From contig CAJONF010000092.1 of assembly GCA_905236665.1 (NCBI GenBank), positions 1 through 14,733 on the forward strand: DNA of 14,733 bases, given 5' to 3'. This document shows positions 1 through 8,050 of the stretch, one piece after another (position 1 is the stretch's first letter; every line of letters starts with the position of its first letter). The position numbers and the translations under genes are program-made. Origin of the DNA: an uncultured Selenomonadaceae bacterium. Lineage in GTDB: Bacteria > Bacillota > Negativicutes > Selenomonadales > Selenomonadaceae. Under the pieces are notes generated by a model. It saw only the letters and a program-made list of their open reading frames with translations. It was not told where the DNA came from and made no database searches.

Positions 1-648
1 AACGCCTTCGACAAGTTCGCGCGTAGTGTAGTAAATGCAAGCCGAATCAATATAGACATTAAAGCCGTTATTGGTCAGATAGGAAATAATTTCGACCATT
101 GGCAGATAAAATGCTTCGCCGCGCTTCAAATTTGTTAATCCATTTTCGTTATCTTGCATAAATTCACGGACGTAAGCGCGATATTCTTCGTCAGTCATGC
201 CAGCGTAAATCGCAGTAAGCCCTTCGACATACATTTTGCTTTCGGCGGGCGTCAATTTTTCTTTAGCAAAGACTTTTGGCTTAATTTTTTTAGCTAAGTT
301 GAGATATTTTTTGGGCGCAGTGTAATTTTTATCGTCAAGCACGCGGTGAAGGAACATAGCCTCTTGAAAGTAAATCGGCGCGGTCTCACAGTAAAAAGTT
401 CCGTCCATATCAAAGGTAGCGATTCTGTCTTCAGGCGGAATGAAATTTTTACTGGCGGGATTGGTTACGTCCTCGACAAATTCAATAATTTTTTGTTTAG
501 TCGGGGAATTTTCGTTCCAAAATCGGAAATCACCAGCGGTTTGGACGTTGATAGCGGCAATTTCTTCGCGAGACGCGGCGTCAACTAGATTAAACGAGCT
601 GAAAGTGATTAAACCAGCCGCAATCGCCGCTAAAATTTTTTTCTTCAT
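1..648 (-). CDS. secreted HAD-superfamily hydrolase (partial, C-terminus off left edge)
   Basis: The frame opens at ATG 648 and stays open to base 1, giving 216 N-terminal residues with no stop, so the gene is truncated by the window. The start has an SD GGAGG ending about 7 bases upstream. Residues 1-25 form a signal peptide (KKK, hydrophobic stretch, then VDAA before SREE), so the protein is probably exported. HAD motif I is DMDGT at residues 80-84, with D80 the expected nucleophile and D82 the acid/base. It is preceded by IPPEDRIATF, the context seen in a HAD group resembling phosphoserine phosphatases (typically PEERIAVFDNDGTLW). The segment MVEIISYLTNNGFNVYIDSA (about 183-203) aligns with the motif II strand, where S202 is the likely phosphate-binding Ser. 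That group usually has VSGGG here, so the active site differs. The substrate is unknown. It lies downstream of the TAXI receptor gene beyond a terminator. I see no convincing promoter of its own. Confidence 0.85.
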   Translation of the reverse strand, partial: MKKKILAAIAAGLITFSSFNLVDAASREEIAAINVQTAGDFRFWNENSPTKQKIIEFVEDVTNPASKNFIPPEDRIATFDMDGTFYCETAPIYFQEAMFLHRVLDDKNYTAPKKYLNLAKKIKPKVFAKEKLTPAESKMYVEGLTAIYAGMTDEEYRAYVREFMQDNENGLTNLKRGEAFYLPMVEIISYLTNNGFNVYIDSACIYYTTRELVEGV

Positions 649-701
649 GATAAAACCTCCAAAAAATTTATTTTATAATCGAGACGGTATGTCCGCGTGC
701 C

Positions 702-744
702 CTAAAAATAAAAAAAATTGACGAGCCACGCTTAACGACTCGCC
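702..744 (-). terminator. intrinsic terminator after the TAXI receptor gene
   Basis: On the minus strand an 8-bp stem pairs bases 744-737 (GGCGAGTC) with 727-720 (GGCTCGTC), with two G-U pairs and a 9-base loop. It is followed by CAATTTTTTTTATTTTT. This is a standard Rho-independent terminator for minus-strand transcription. It would end the transcript of the solute receptor gene before the HAD gene. Confidence 0.75.
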
Positions 745-841
745 TTGTTGACACTCCCCACGGAGGGATTCCTAATTCAACGACTGTTGCGCCGAGGTTG
801 CGTCTTACATAGTCTCCAAAGGCGTAACTTAATTTGAAAAG
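745..841 (-). mobile_element. remnant of an IS200/IS605-type right end (TnpB C-terminal tail and hairpin)
   Basis: On the minus strand an open stretch without a start codon, just after an in-frame TGA at 844-842, reads YAFGDYVRRNLGATVVELGI followed by PPWGVST. This resembles the tail that follows the RuvC domain in many TnpB proteins (pattern ACGxxVRP...VVExGIP). It runs into a short GC-rich hairpin (stem TCCC/GGGA around 755-772) and then GTGTCAAC, the layout of IS605-family right ends (…GGGGAGTGTCAA). Only the last 30 or so codons and the end hairpin remain. The transposase body, left end and any TnpA are absent. The call rests on recalled patterns, not an alignment. The stretch could also be an unrelated 3' UTR. 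Confidence 0.5.
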
Positions 842-884
842 TCAATCTTACGGCGCATATGATAATTTTTTTTGTCAACAGAAA

Positions 885-1841
885 TTACTTGAGAACTTTG
901 GTTGCGCCTTCGTTCATTTTGATAAAGTCCATACCCTTAAGCGCGTTTTCTTTATTAATGTTCTTGCCGGCAGAGTGAGCCGCCGCGATTTTGTCTACAT
1001 TGTCAAAAATGGCTTGTGTAACTTTTTCACCAAGATCCGCGTCGATTTTGTCGTTAGCAACGAGGATAGCCATAACGCTGACGGTTTGAACTTCTTCGTC
1101 AAAGCCTTGATAAACGCCGCTGGGGACAGTCGTCTTTGTGTAGAAAGGATATTTTTCAGAAAGTTTTTTGATCTGCTCGTCGTCGATGGGCAAAAGACGG
1201 ATTTTATTTTGCGAGGCGATATCCTGCACAGAAGCAGTCGGATAACCAGCCGTCACGAATGCCGCGTCAACATTGCCGTCTTTGAGCGCGTAGGAACCTT
1301 CAGCAAAAGAAAGGAATTGTTCTTCCACGTCGTCATAAGTAATGCCATAAGCCTCAAGAATCTGGCGAGCATTTGCTTCTGCACCGGAACCAGCCGCTCC
1401 GACTGCCACGCGTTTTCCTTTCAAATCGTTAACAGATTTAATACCCGAATCTTCGCGAACAATGAATTGGCAAGTTTCGGGATAGAGCGACGCGATACCA
1501 GTAAGGTTTTCGATCTTGCCACTCTCTTTGAACATTTCTTCGCCGTTTACTGCGTAATAAGTTATGTCATTTTGTACGATTGCAAGTTCAACTTGTTTGT
1601 CTTTAAGCATATTGATGTTAGCAACGGATGCGCCAGTTGATTGCGCGCTGGCGTTCATGCCATTTTTGTTTAGGACTTCGGCAATGGCTCCGCCGATAGG
1701 ATAATAAGTGCCAGCCGTGCCGCCCGTGGCGATATTAATAAACTGTCCTTTTTCGCCACCGCCGCAACCTGCGACTCCCACCGCCAACGCCAATGCACAG
1801 ACAGCAGTAGCAACACGTTTAAAAAATTTGGATAAACTCAT
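885..1841 (-). CDS. TAXI-family TRAP transporter solute-binding lipoprotein
   Basis: This 318-residue protein begins with a lipoprotein signal peptide: KR-rich start, hydrophobic core, lipobox VAGC at residues 23-26. Lipidation at C26 would tether it to the membrane. The mature start (INIATGGTAGTYYPIGGAIAE) is the hallmark N-terminus of the TAXI (TRAP-associated extracytoplasmic immunogenic) receptors. Later segments also fit the family: QSTGASVANI, a KDGNVDAAF stretch and VPSGVYQG. Such receptors capture a small organic solute, commonly a carboxylate, and hand it to a fused TRAP permease driven by an ion gradient. No TRAP permease gene is present in the window, so the partner must be elsewhere. 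The start ATG 1841 follows the SD GAGAGGAG. The gene has its own promoter downstream of ligA and is followed by an IS remnant and a terminator. The ligand cannot be read from the sequence. Confidence 0.93.
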   Translation of the reverse strand: MSLSKFFKRVATAVCALALAVGVAGCGGGEKGQFINIATGGTAGTYYPIGGAIAEVLNKNGMNASAQSTGASVANINMLKDKQVELAIVQNDITYYAVNGEEMFKESGKIENLTGIASLYPETCQFIVREDSGIKSVNDLKGKRVAVGAAGSGAEANARQILEAYGITYDDVEEQFLSFAEGSYALKDGNVDAAFVTAGYPTASVQDIASQNKIRLLPIDDEQIKKLSEKYPFYTKTTVPSGVYQGFDEEVQTVSVMAILVANDKIDADLGEKVTQAIFDNVDKIAAAHSAGKNINKENALKGMDFIKMNEGATKVLK

Positions 1842-1887
1842 CTTAAAACACTCCTCTCAAAATATGGGGGAAAATTTTATCGCGGGG

Positions 1888-1917
1888 ATTATATCATAAG
1901 CAAGGAACCAGGGACAA
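1888..1917 (-). promoter_or_regulatory. extended -10 sigma-A promoter of the TAXI receptor gene
   Basis: On the minus strand TTGTCC (1917-1912) is separated by 18 bases from a perfect TATAAT (1893-1888). A TG dinucleotide one base upstream of the -10 makes it an extended -10 promoter. It lies between the ligA stop and the receptor start, leaving a leader of about 40 bases with an SD. The receptor can therefore be transcribed independently of pcrA-ligA. Confidence 0.7.
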
Positions 1918-1938
1918 GTAAAAAAAGATAAGTTTTTT

Positions 1939-3960
1939 TCATTTTCGTTTCCTAATCGCTGATAACTTTTCAAATTCATTTTCGGACAAAATTTTTATGC
2001 CGAGAGCTTGCGCCTTCGTGAGTTTGGAGCCGGCATTTTCACCGACAATAACATAATCTGTTTTCTTGCCGACGGAACTTTTGACAATGCCGCCGCGTTC
2101 TTCCAAAATTTTTGCCGCCTCATCGCGTGTGTAATTTGCCAATGTGCCGGTGAGCACAAAAATTTTTCCGGCAATGGGCGAATCTTCATCAAAAATTTTT
2201 TTCTCCGCCACGAAATTTAAGCCGCTATCTCGCAATTCATCCAGGATTTTAATATTTTCCGCGTCGTCAAAAAAATCTTTCACGTGCCGCGCAGTTATTT
2301 CGCCGATATCCAGAACTTGTTGCAATTCTTCCAGCGTAGCTTTAGAAAGTTCGTCAAGCCCGCCGAAATGTTGAACCAAATCACGAGCCGCCGCACTGCC
2401 CACGCTGAATATCCCCAAGCCCGTCAAAAGTTTTGCGGGCGAATTTTTTTTACTGTCTTCAATCGCCGCCAAAATTTTATCGGTATTCTTTTCCAGCCCG
2501 AAAATTTTTTTAGCAAGCAATTCATCACGGAAATTTTTCAGCTTGTAAATATCAGCAACCGTTTTTATAAAACCTTCCGCGATTAATTTCGGGATAGAAG
2601 TTTCGCCAAGACCTTTGATATCCATAGCTGAACGCCCGACGAAATTTAGCAGATGATTTTCCAACTGCGCGGGACAATTCATATTAACACAGCGGAAATC
2701 GGCGGCATCTTCCTCGCGTTCAAGTTTGTGATTGCAGACGGGGCAAGTGTCTGGGATTTTATAGGGCGCAGAATTTTCCGGACGTTTCGAGATAACCACG
2801 CCGCTAACACGCGGGATAATTTCGCCGCTCTTATAAACTTTTATTGTGTCACCAATGCGAATGTCCAGCGCGTCAATAAAATCTTGGTTGTGAAGTGTAG
2901 CTCGTTCAACTTTGGTACCGTTGAGATTTACCGCGTCGAAAATTGCTGTCGGCGTGATTCTGCCAGTTCTGCCGACGCTCAATTCAATTTTTCTTAAAAT
3001 AGTTTCACGTTCGGTCGGCGGATATTTATAAGCTACAGCCCAGCGCGGAAATTTTGACGTTGCACCGAGAATTTCACGTTGAGCAAAAGAATTTACCTTT
3101 ATAACCGCGCCGTCAATGTCGTAGTCGAGATTTTCGCGCCGCTTGCCGATATCCTCAATCGCCCGCCAAACTTCGTCGAAATTTTTGCAAACCGCGTAGC
3201 CATGAATAATCTTAATCCCGTTGCGAATCATAAAATCGTAAGCGTCGGTATGGCTGGTAATTTCCACGCCGTCAATTTTCTGCAGATTAAAAACAAACAT
3301 TGACAGCCGCCGTTCCTTAACAATCCTGCTATCGAGTTGACGGAGCGTGCCAGCCGCGCAGTTTCTGGGATTTGCAAAAGTTTTCAAGCCCAATTTATCT
3401 TGCCGAGCATTTGTCATGGAAAAATTTTTATGTGTCATGTAAACTTCGCCGCGAATCTCAAAATATTTCGGCGCGTCAACCAGATTTTGAACAACATCGG
3501 CAATGACGCGGGCATTTTCCGTAACGTCTTCGCCCTGATTAATTCCGTCGCCGCGTGTGACAGCTTGATAAAATTTTCCGTCAGCATAGCGCAGAGCTAG
3601 AGACAGTCCGTCAATTTTTTCCTCAACAACAAATTCAACTGCGCCGAGTTTTTCTATCGTGTCGTTTACAAAATTTTCCACGTCCTCGCGATTGAACACG
3701 TCTTGCAAAGACAGCATTGGCACATCATGCGGAACTAATTTTCCCGCCTCACGCCGCGCCGAGCCGCCAACCGTTTGCGTAGGAGAAGTCGGCGTTATGA
3801 ATTCGGGATACGCCGTCTCCAAATCTTTCAGCTGCTGAAAAAGTTTGTCGTATTCATAATCGGAAATTTCCGGCGCGTCCAGTTCGTAATATTTTTTGTT
3901 GTGCCGCTTAATTTCCTTGCGAAGCCGCGACAACTCCGCCTTAACTTTAGAAATTTCCAT
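1939..3960 (-). CDS. ligA: NAD-dependent DNA ligase LigA
   Basis: This 673-residue protein has the full length and domain order of bacterial LigA. The N-terminal Ia region has the NAD-contacting YYELDAPEISDYEYD segment (24-38). The adenylation site is KIDG with the AMP-accepting lysine K115. Then come the OB-fold region, a four-cysteine zinc finger (CPVC...RCVNMNC), helix-hairpin-helix repeats and a C-terminal BRCT domain starting near IAGKIFVLTGT. It seals nicks with 5'-phosphate and 3'-OH ends during replication and repair, using NAD+. The start ATG 3960 has the SD TAGGAG, which overlaps the TAG stop of pcrA, so the two genes are probably translationally coupled. The pcrA-ligA pair is a conserved Firmicute arrangement linking repair helicase and ligase. 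No intrinsic terminator is visible after the stop. Confidence 0.98.
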   Translation of the reverse strand: MEISKVKAELSRLRKEIKRHNKKYYELDAPEISDYEYDKLFQQLKDLETAYPEFITPTSPTQTVGGSARREAGKLVPHDVPMLSLQDVFNREDVENFVNDTIEKLGAVEFVVEEKIDGLSLALRYADGKFYQAVTRGDGINQGEDVTENARVIADVVQNLVDAPKYFEIRGEVYMTHKNFSMTNARQDKLGLKTFANPRNCAAGTLRQLDSRIVKERRLSMFVFNLQKIDGVEITSHTDAYDFMIRNGIKIIHGYAVCKNFDEVWRAIEDIGKRRENLDYDIDGAVIKVNSFAQREILGATSKFPRWAVAYKYPPTERETILRKIELSVGRTGRITPTAIFDAVNLNGTKVERATLHNQDFIDALDIRIGDTIKVYKSGEIIPRVSGVVISKRPENSAPYKIPDTCPVCNHKLEREEDAADFRCVNMNCPAQLENHLLNFVGRSAMDIKGLGETSIPKLIAEGFIKTVADIYKLKNFRDELLAKKIFGLEKNTDKILAAIEDSKKNSPAKLLTGLGIFSVGSAAARDLVQHFGGLDELSKATLEELQQVLDIGEITARHVKDFFDDAENIKILDELRDSGLNFVAEKKIFDEDSPIAGKIFVLTGTLANYTRDEAAKILEERGGIVKSSVGKKTDYVIVGENAGSKLTKAQALGIKILSENEFEKLSAIRKRK

Positions 3961-3971
3961 TTCTGATTCTC

Positions 3972-6221
3972 CTAAATTTTGTTAATCGGCGCGGCAGAAA
4001 TTTTGAGCGTCTTTAAGCCAATCTGCGGATTTGAAAATAAAATCGTAATTTTATTGTTATCGGTCGCCATAACCGTGCCCATTCCCCAAATTTTGTGATT
4101 TAATTGATCGCCGGCTTTCCAAACAACGTCCGGCGCGGATTTTTTTTGTTCGGGTTTTTTCATCTGTGGAGCGCGATAAGCTGTCGGTGCTCTGTAATTA
4201 GATTTTGGCGGTGAAAAATTTTTTTGTACTGATTTAAATTTTATTTCGGTTTCGTAAAGACATTCGGGCGGAATTTCTTTAACAAAGCGCGAAATTTCCT
4301 GTTCATATTTTTTCCCAAAAAACATTCGCTCTTCAGCAGACGTGATATAAAGTTTTTTTTCGGCGCGTGTGAAGGCAACATAACAAGCGCGGCGTTCCTC
4401 CTCAATTTCTTTTTCTCTATCAGCGGCGTGCAAAGCGTTGGCGTGTGGAAAAAGTCCGTCCTCCATGCCTACAACAAACACCACGGGAAATTCTAAACCC
4501 TTGGCGGTGTGAACAGTCATCAGCTTAACGCGGGATTCTTTTTCGTCAATGGAATCAATGTCGGTTATCAATGCCACGTGATTTAAAAAGTCTTCGAGCG
4601 AGCCACCGTGAGTTTTTTCTTCAAATTCTTTTGCGCTGTCGATAAACGCCCCTAAATTTTCTTCGCGAGATTGACCGTCGCGCTTGTTATCATCTGTACT
4701 CTGCCGCAACATTTCATAATAGCCGGATTCTTCCAGCACGAGATTTATCAGCTTGGCTAGGGAAAGATTTTTTGCCGATTCGGTGAAACTAATCATCATT
4801 GCCGCAAAGTTCTTTATTCCCACGCGAAATCTTTGATTCAGCCCCGGCACTTGCTCCAATAAATTTTTATCGCTGACGACTTCCAATATCGACAGCCCTT
4901 GATTGTATGCAAATTCCGCCAGCCGATTTACATTCGTTAAGCCAAGCTTGCGACTCGGCACGTTGATTATCCGCAAAAGGTGCAAATCGTCCAGCGGATT
5001 GGCGATGACGTGCAGATAAGCAACAATATCCCGAATTTCCTTGCGATCATAAAATTTCAGCCCGCCAACGACGATATAGGGAATACCTTCATACATAAAT
5101 TTTTCTTCAAACAGCCGCGATTGCGCATTCGTGCGATAGAGCAAGGCAATATCATTGTAAAGAAAATTTTCATACGCAACAAGCCGTTGAATTTCCCGCG
5201 TAACAATTTCCGCCTCTTGCAAATCGCTTTTACATTCAAAGTACTTAATTTTTTCGCCGCCTTCATTTTGCGTCCAAAGATTTTTCGGCTTGCGATCTTT
5301 GTTGTGGCGAATAACGGAGTTCGCCGCCTCTAAGATAGTTTTCGTCGAACGATAATTTTGTTCCAGCAAAATAACTCGCGCCCTGGGATAATCCTGCTCA
5401 AAATTTAAAATGTTCCGCATATCCGCGCCGCGCCAGCCGTAAATCGATTGATCCGCGTCGCCAACCACGCATAAATTTTGATACTTCGCGGCAAGCAATT
5501 TAGTCAAAACATACTGCGCAACGTTTGTGTCTTGATATTCATCCACGGAAATATATTTGAACTGATTTTGATATTTATCCAGCACGTCGGGGAATTGCTT
5601 AAAAATTTTCACGACATAAAAAATCAAGTCGTCGAAGTCCAACGCGTTATTCTCCCGCAATTTTTTTTGATAAAGTTCGTAAATGTTCGCAAAAATTCTC
5701 GTGTAGGCATCTTTATTGCGCGTTTGCTCTTTATACGTCGCACAATCAATCAGCTCGTTTTTCAAGTCAGAAATTTTGAATTGAACAGTAGAAAATTTTT
5801 CTTCGTCCAATCTCAATTCAGAAACGCATTGCTTGACGATAGCTTTTGAATCGCTGGCGGTGAAAATCGCAAAATTTCTGTTGAATTCGCCGGCTATTTC
5901 AATTTCGCGACGCAAAAGTTGTGCGCAGAATGAATGAAATGTGCTAATCCAAACGTCCCTAGCTTTAACGCCGATTAATTTTTCTGCGCGGGATTTCATT
6001 TCATTGGCGGCTTTGTTCGTGAAAGTTATCGCCAAAATATTCCACGGCGGGATATCATGCGCGATTAAATTTGCAATGCGACAAGTCAAGGCGCGAGTTT
6101 TGCCGGAGCCTGCACCAGCCATTATCAAAAGTGGTCCGTCCAAGCATTTAACTGCCTTTTGCTGTTCGGGATTTAAATCTTTAAAAATTTTTTCCATGTC
6201 AAAAAAAAATTGCCCGTCCAA
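3972..6221 (-). CDS. pcrA: ATP-dependent DNA helicase PcrA/UvrD
   Basis: This is a superfamily 1A 3'-5' helicase of about 749 residues, close to the usual PcrA length. Visible motifs are Walker A AGAGSGKT (35-42), DEYQD (motif II), GDADQSIYGWRGAD (III), LEQNYRS (IV), VHTAKGLEFPVVFVVGMEDG (V) and YVAFTRA (VI). The C-terminus (VVWKAGDQLNHKIWGMGTVM) is the Tudor-like domain that binds RNA polymerase in PcrA. It unwinds DNA in repair and removes RecA or stalled polymerase. The start is uncertain. The longest frame opens at TTG 6248, but that codon lies inside the -10 box. TTG 6221 has GGGGAG at 6235-6230 with an 8-base spacer and is my choice. ATG 6197 begins the conserved MEKIFKDLNPEQQ but has no SD, only a T-run before it. 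The gene is coupled to ligA, 11 bases downstream. Confidence 0.96.
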   Translation of the reverse strand: MDGQFFFDMEKIFKDLNPEQQKAVKCLDGPLLIMAGAGSGKTRALTCRIANLIAHDIPPWNILAITFTNKAANEMKSRAEKLIGVKARDVWISTFHSFCAQLLRREIEIAGEFNRNFAIFTASDSKAIVKQCVSELRLDEEKFSTVQFKISDLKNELIDCATYKEQTRNKDAYTRIFANIYELYQKKLRENNALDFDDLIFYVVKIFKQFPDVLDKYQNQFKYISVDEYQDTNVAQYVLTKLLAAKYQNLCVVGDADQSIYGWRGADMRNILNFEQDYPRARVILLEQNYRSTKTILEAANSVIRHNKDRKPKNLWTQNEGGEKIKYFECKSDLQEAEIVTREIQRLVAYENFLYNDIALLYRTNAQSRLFEEKFMYEGIPYIVVGGLKFYDRKEIRDIVAYLHVIANPLDDLHLLRIINVPSRKLGLTNVNRLAEFAYNQGLSILEVVSDKNLLEQVPGLNQRFRVGIKNFAAMMISFTESAKNLSLAKLINLVLEESGYYEMLRQSTDDNKRDGQSREENLGAFIDSAKEFEEKTHGGSLEDFLNHVALITDIDSIDEKESRVKLMTVHTAKGLEFPVVFVVGMEDGLFPHANALHAADREKEIEEERRACYVAFTRAEKKLYITSAEERMFFGKKYEQEISRFVKEIPPECLYETEIKFKSVQKNFSPPKSNYRAPTAYRAPQMKKPEQKKSAPDVVWKAGDQLNHKIWGMGTVMATDNNKITILFSNPQIGLKTLKISAAPINKI

Positions 6222-6250
6222 AAGAGCATCTCCCCTTTCGATGAGCAATT
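6201..6250 (-). terminator. intrinsic terminator of the marR-ABC operon, overlapping the pcrA leader
   Basis: On the minus strand AATTGCTC (6250-6243) pairs with GGGCAATT (6215-6208). Inside this, UCGAAAGGGG pairs with CUCUUUUGGA with one G-G mismatch, leaving a five-base loop AGATG. The stem of about 17 pairs is followed by a run of T to 6201. It is a strong Rho-independent terminator for transcripts arriving from the ABC gene, whose stop is at 6273. The same bases hold the pcrA SD and candidate start codons. Confidence 0.8.
6230..6235 (-). promoter_or_regulatory. pcrA ribosome binding site that favours the TTG start at 6221
   Basis: GGGGAG on the minus strand lies 8 bases upstream of the in-frame TTG at 6221-6219. 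It lies partly in the left arm and partly in the loop of the overlapping terminator hairpin, so full-length read-through transcripts could partly mask it. Confidence 0.5.
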
Positions 6251-6276
6251 ATATTTTGGTAAAGATTTTTTTTCAA
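6248..6276 (-). promoter_or_regulatory. sigma-A promoter of pcrA-ligA
   Basis: On the minus strand TTGAAA (6276-6271), a 17-base spacer and a perfect TATAAT (6253-6248). The predicted start of transcription is near 6241, within the left arm of the terminator hairpin. Transcripts from this promoter would therefore lack the outer stem that read-through RNA contains. The -35 overlaps the last codons of the ABC transporter gene. Confidence 0.75.
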
Positions 6277-8006
6277 GCGGCGGCATTGGTAGAAAGATTG
6301 TAATAAACGCCGTGAAGTTCCATTAAATCTTCGTGCGAGCCTTCCTCGGTAATGTTGCCGTGTTCAAGGACTAAAATCCGATTGGAATTGCGAACAGTAG
6401 CCAGTCGATGTGCAACAGTAATTGTCGTGCGGTTCTCAGAAAGTTTTTGCATTGCCCGCTGAATTTGGCGTTCGGTCTCGTTATCAAGTGCGCTGGTCGC
6501 CTCGTCGAGAATTAAAATTTTTGGATTGCGCAGAAACATTCGGGCAATAGCAATACGCTGTTTTTGTCCGCCGCTAAGTTTAACGCCACGTTCGCCGATA
6601 AAGGTATCGTAACCTTTTGGCAATTCGCTAATAAAATCGTGAGCTTCAGCAAGCCGCGCCGCATTAAAAATTTCTTCATCTGTTGCATCTTCGCGCCCAT
6701 AAGCAATATTTTCTTTAACAGATGCGGAGAAAAGGAACGTATCTTGTTGAATCATGCCGACTTCTTTTCTTAAGCTCTCAGTCTTGACGGTTTTAATATC
6801 GCGCCCGTTGATAGAAATTTTTCCACCGTTAAGGTCGTACATTCCCAACAGAAGTTCGCACAGAGTAGTTTTGCCGCCACCGGTCATGCCGACAATCCCG
6901 ACGTGTTCGCCTGCCGCAATGCTAAGGTTAAAATCATTAAAAATCGGCGGGGTGTTTTCATAAGCAAAATTCACGTGAGAAAATTCTATGGACTGTTCGT
7001 GAGCCGCGCCCTCAATTTTAGCAACGCGTTCCGAAGAAATTTCGCTACTTTCTGGCAAAACCATGAGTTCGCGATAACGTTCAACCCCCGCCATGCCCCG
7101 CTGATAAACTTCCGTCAACATCATCAGCTGAAAAACCGGTCTCATGCAAAGCATCATATACAGCAGGAACGCAACCAGGTCGCTGATTTTCATCAGCCCA
7201 AAACTTATCAGCGCGCCGCCCAAAACGATTATCGTTAAGTTCATGACGTTTGAAAAAAAATCAACGCCACCATGAAGTTTCCCGACATTTTCAAAAGAAA
7301 TTTTTTGCACCGACAAAAGATTTTCACCGGCGCGGAGCATTTTATCAAGCTCCCTGTCTTCCGTGCTAAAAATTTTTACCAGCCGAATTCCTTGCAGACT
7401 TTCGGAGATTTGCCCGCTTAGATCGCCGGTATTTTCCCTAGCCCGCATAAACATTTTTTTCATATCGCCGTTAAGTTTTATCGTTGAAAAAGTTTTTAAC
7501 AGCAGAAGAATTGTTACAATCGTTGCCAGCTGCCAATTCAAATAAAACAGCAAGACTATTGAGCCAAGCAAAGTTATTGAGCAGGTAACGAACAGATGAG
7601 GGATCGCGAACATCAAATTGCCGACTTCCGAAATATCATTGACGAGCCGCGAAAGGAGCTGTCCACTTTGTGCATTGTCGAAAAAGGAATAGCCCATGCG
7701 CAAAAGATGCCGGAAAAGTTTTTCGCGCATGGTGAATTCGATTTTTGCGCCCATGCCGCGCCCGACGACTTCGATTTTATAATTGAGGAAATAATTTGCC
7801 GCGTAGATAGCCAAAAGTGCGCCAGCCGTCAAAATCATTTCCTGCGATATACCGTGCGGCAAAAGTTCGTCCATCAGGCGGCGAATCAGCATAGGCGAGA
7901 GCAGTCCCAATCCCGCGCCGATAAGCGAGCCGACCACCACGAACGAAAAAATTTTTTTGTGCGACGAATAAATTTCCGCAAAAAAATTCAGCCTGTCCTT
8001 GACCAT
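6273..8006 (-). CDS. type-1 ABC exporter half-transporter (multidrug/lipid type)
   Basis: The N-terminal membrane domain has about six hydrophobic helices (roughly residues 18-305), with intracellular-loop features such as FFDNAQSGQLLSRLVND. It is fused to an ATP-binding domain carrying Walker A GMTGGGKT, Q-loop MIQQDTFLF, signature LSGGQ, Walker B ILILDEATSALD (catalytic Glu present) and H-loop TVAHRL. It should act as a homodimer in the inner membrane, exporting a hydrophobic compound such as a drug, toxin or lipid; the substrate is unknown. I chose ATG 8006 because GGAGGGAG (8019-8012) precedes it with good spacing. The longer frame from ATG 8051 overlaps the marR stop (TAATG) but has no SD of its own, and its 15 extra residues look non-native. 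It is co-transcribed with the MarR gene, suggesting substrate-induced derepression. The product would be 577 residues, normal for the family. Confidence 0.94.
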   Translation of the reverse strand: MVKDRLNFFAEIYSSHKKIFSFVVVGSLIGAGLGLLSPMLIRRLMDELLPHGISQEMILTAGALLAIYAANYFLNYKIEVVGRGMGAKIEFTMREKLFRHLLRMGYSFFDNAQSGQLLSRLVNDISEVGNLMFAIPHLFVTCSITLLGSIVLLFYLNWQLATIVTILLLLKTFSTIKLNGDMKKMFMRARENTGDLSGQISESLQGIRLVKIFSTEDRELDKMLRAGENLLSVQKISFENVGKLHGGVDFFSNVMNLTIIVLGGALISFGLMKISDLVAFLLYMMLCMRPVFQLMMLTEVYQRGMAGVERYRELMVLPESSEISSERVAKIEGAAHEQSIEFSHVNFAYENTPPIFNDFNLSIAAGEHVGIVGMTGGGKTTLCELLLGMYDLNGGKISINGRDIKTVKTESLRKEVGMIQQDTFLFSASVKENIAYGREDATDEEIFNAARLAEAHDFISELPKGYDTFIGERGVKLSGGQKQRIAIARMFLRNPKILILDEATSALDNETERQIQRAMQKLSENRTTITVAHRLATVRNSNRILVLEHGNITEEGSHEDLMELHGVYYNLSTNAAA

Positions 8007-8011
8007 TTGCG

Positions 8012-8019
8012 CTCCCTCC
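8012..8019 (-). promoter_or_regulatory. ABC exporter ribosome binding site deciding the start at 8006
   Basis: GGAGGGAG on the minus strand lies 5 bases after its last G from ATG 8006. It is the only strong SD near the 5' end of the frame, which argues against the upstream ATG at 8051. Confidence 0.7.
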
Positions 8020-8050
8020 AAACTGCAATTTGTAACTAAAAAATTATGCA

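Noticed and set aside
649..701. Promoter for the HAD gene (TATAAA near 671-678)
   Set aside because: The -10-like sequence is acceptable but no -35 stands at a suitable distance. AT-rich DNA gives such matches by chance.
834..1640. A 268-codon plus-strand open frame antisense to the TAXI receptor gene
   Set aside because: The minus-strand frame encodes a clear lipoprotein receptor with an SD and promoter. The plus-strand product has no recognisable motifs or SD and is a codon-bias shadow.
6222..6248. N-terminal extension of PcrA from TTG 6248
   Set aside because: The codon overlaps the -10 box of a consensus promoter and the extension encodes the terminator stem. There is no SD upstream.
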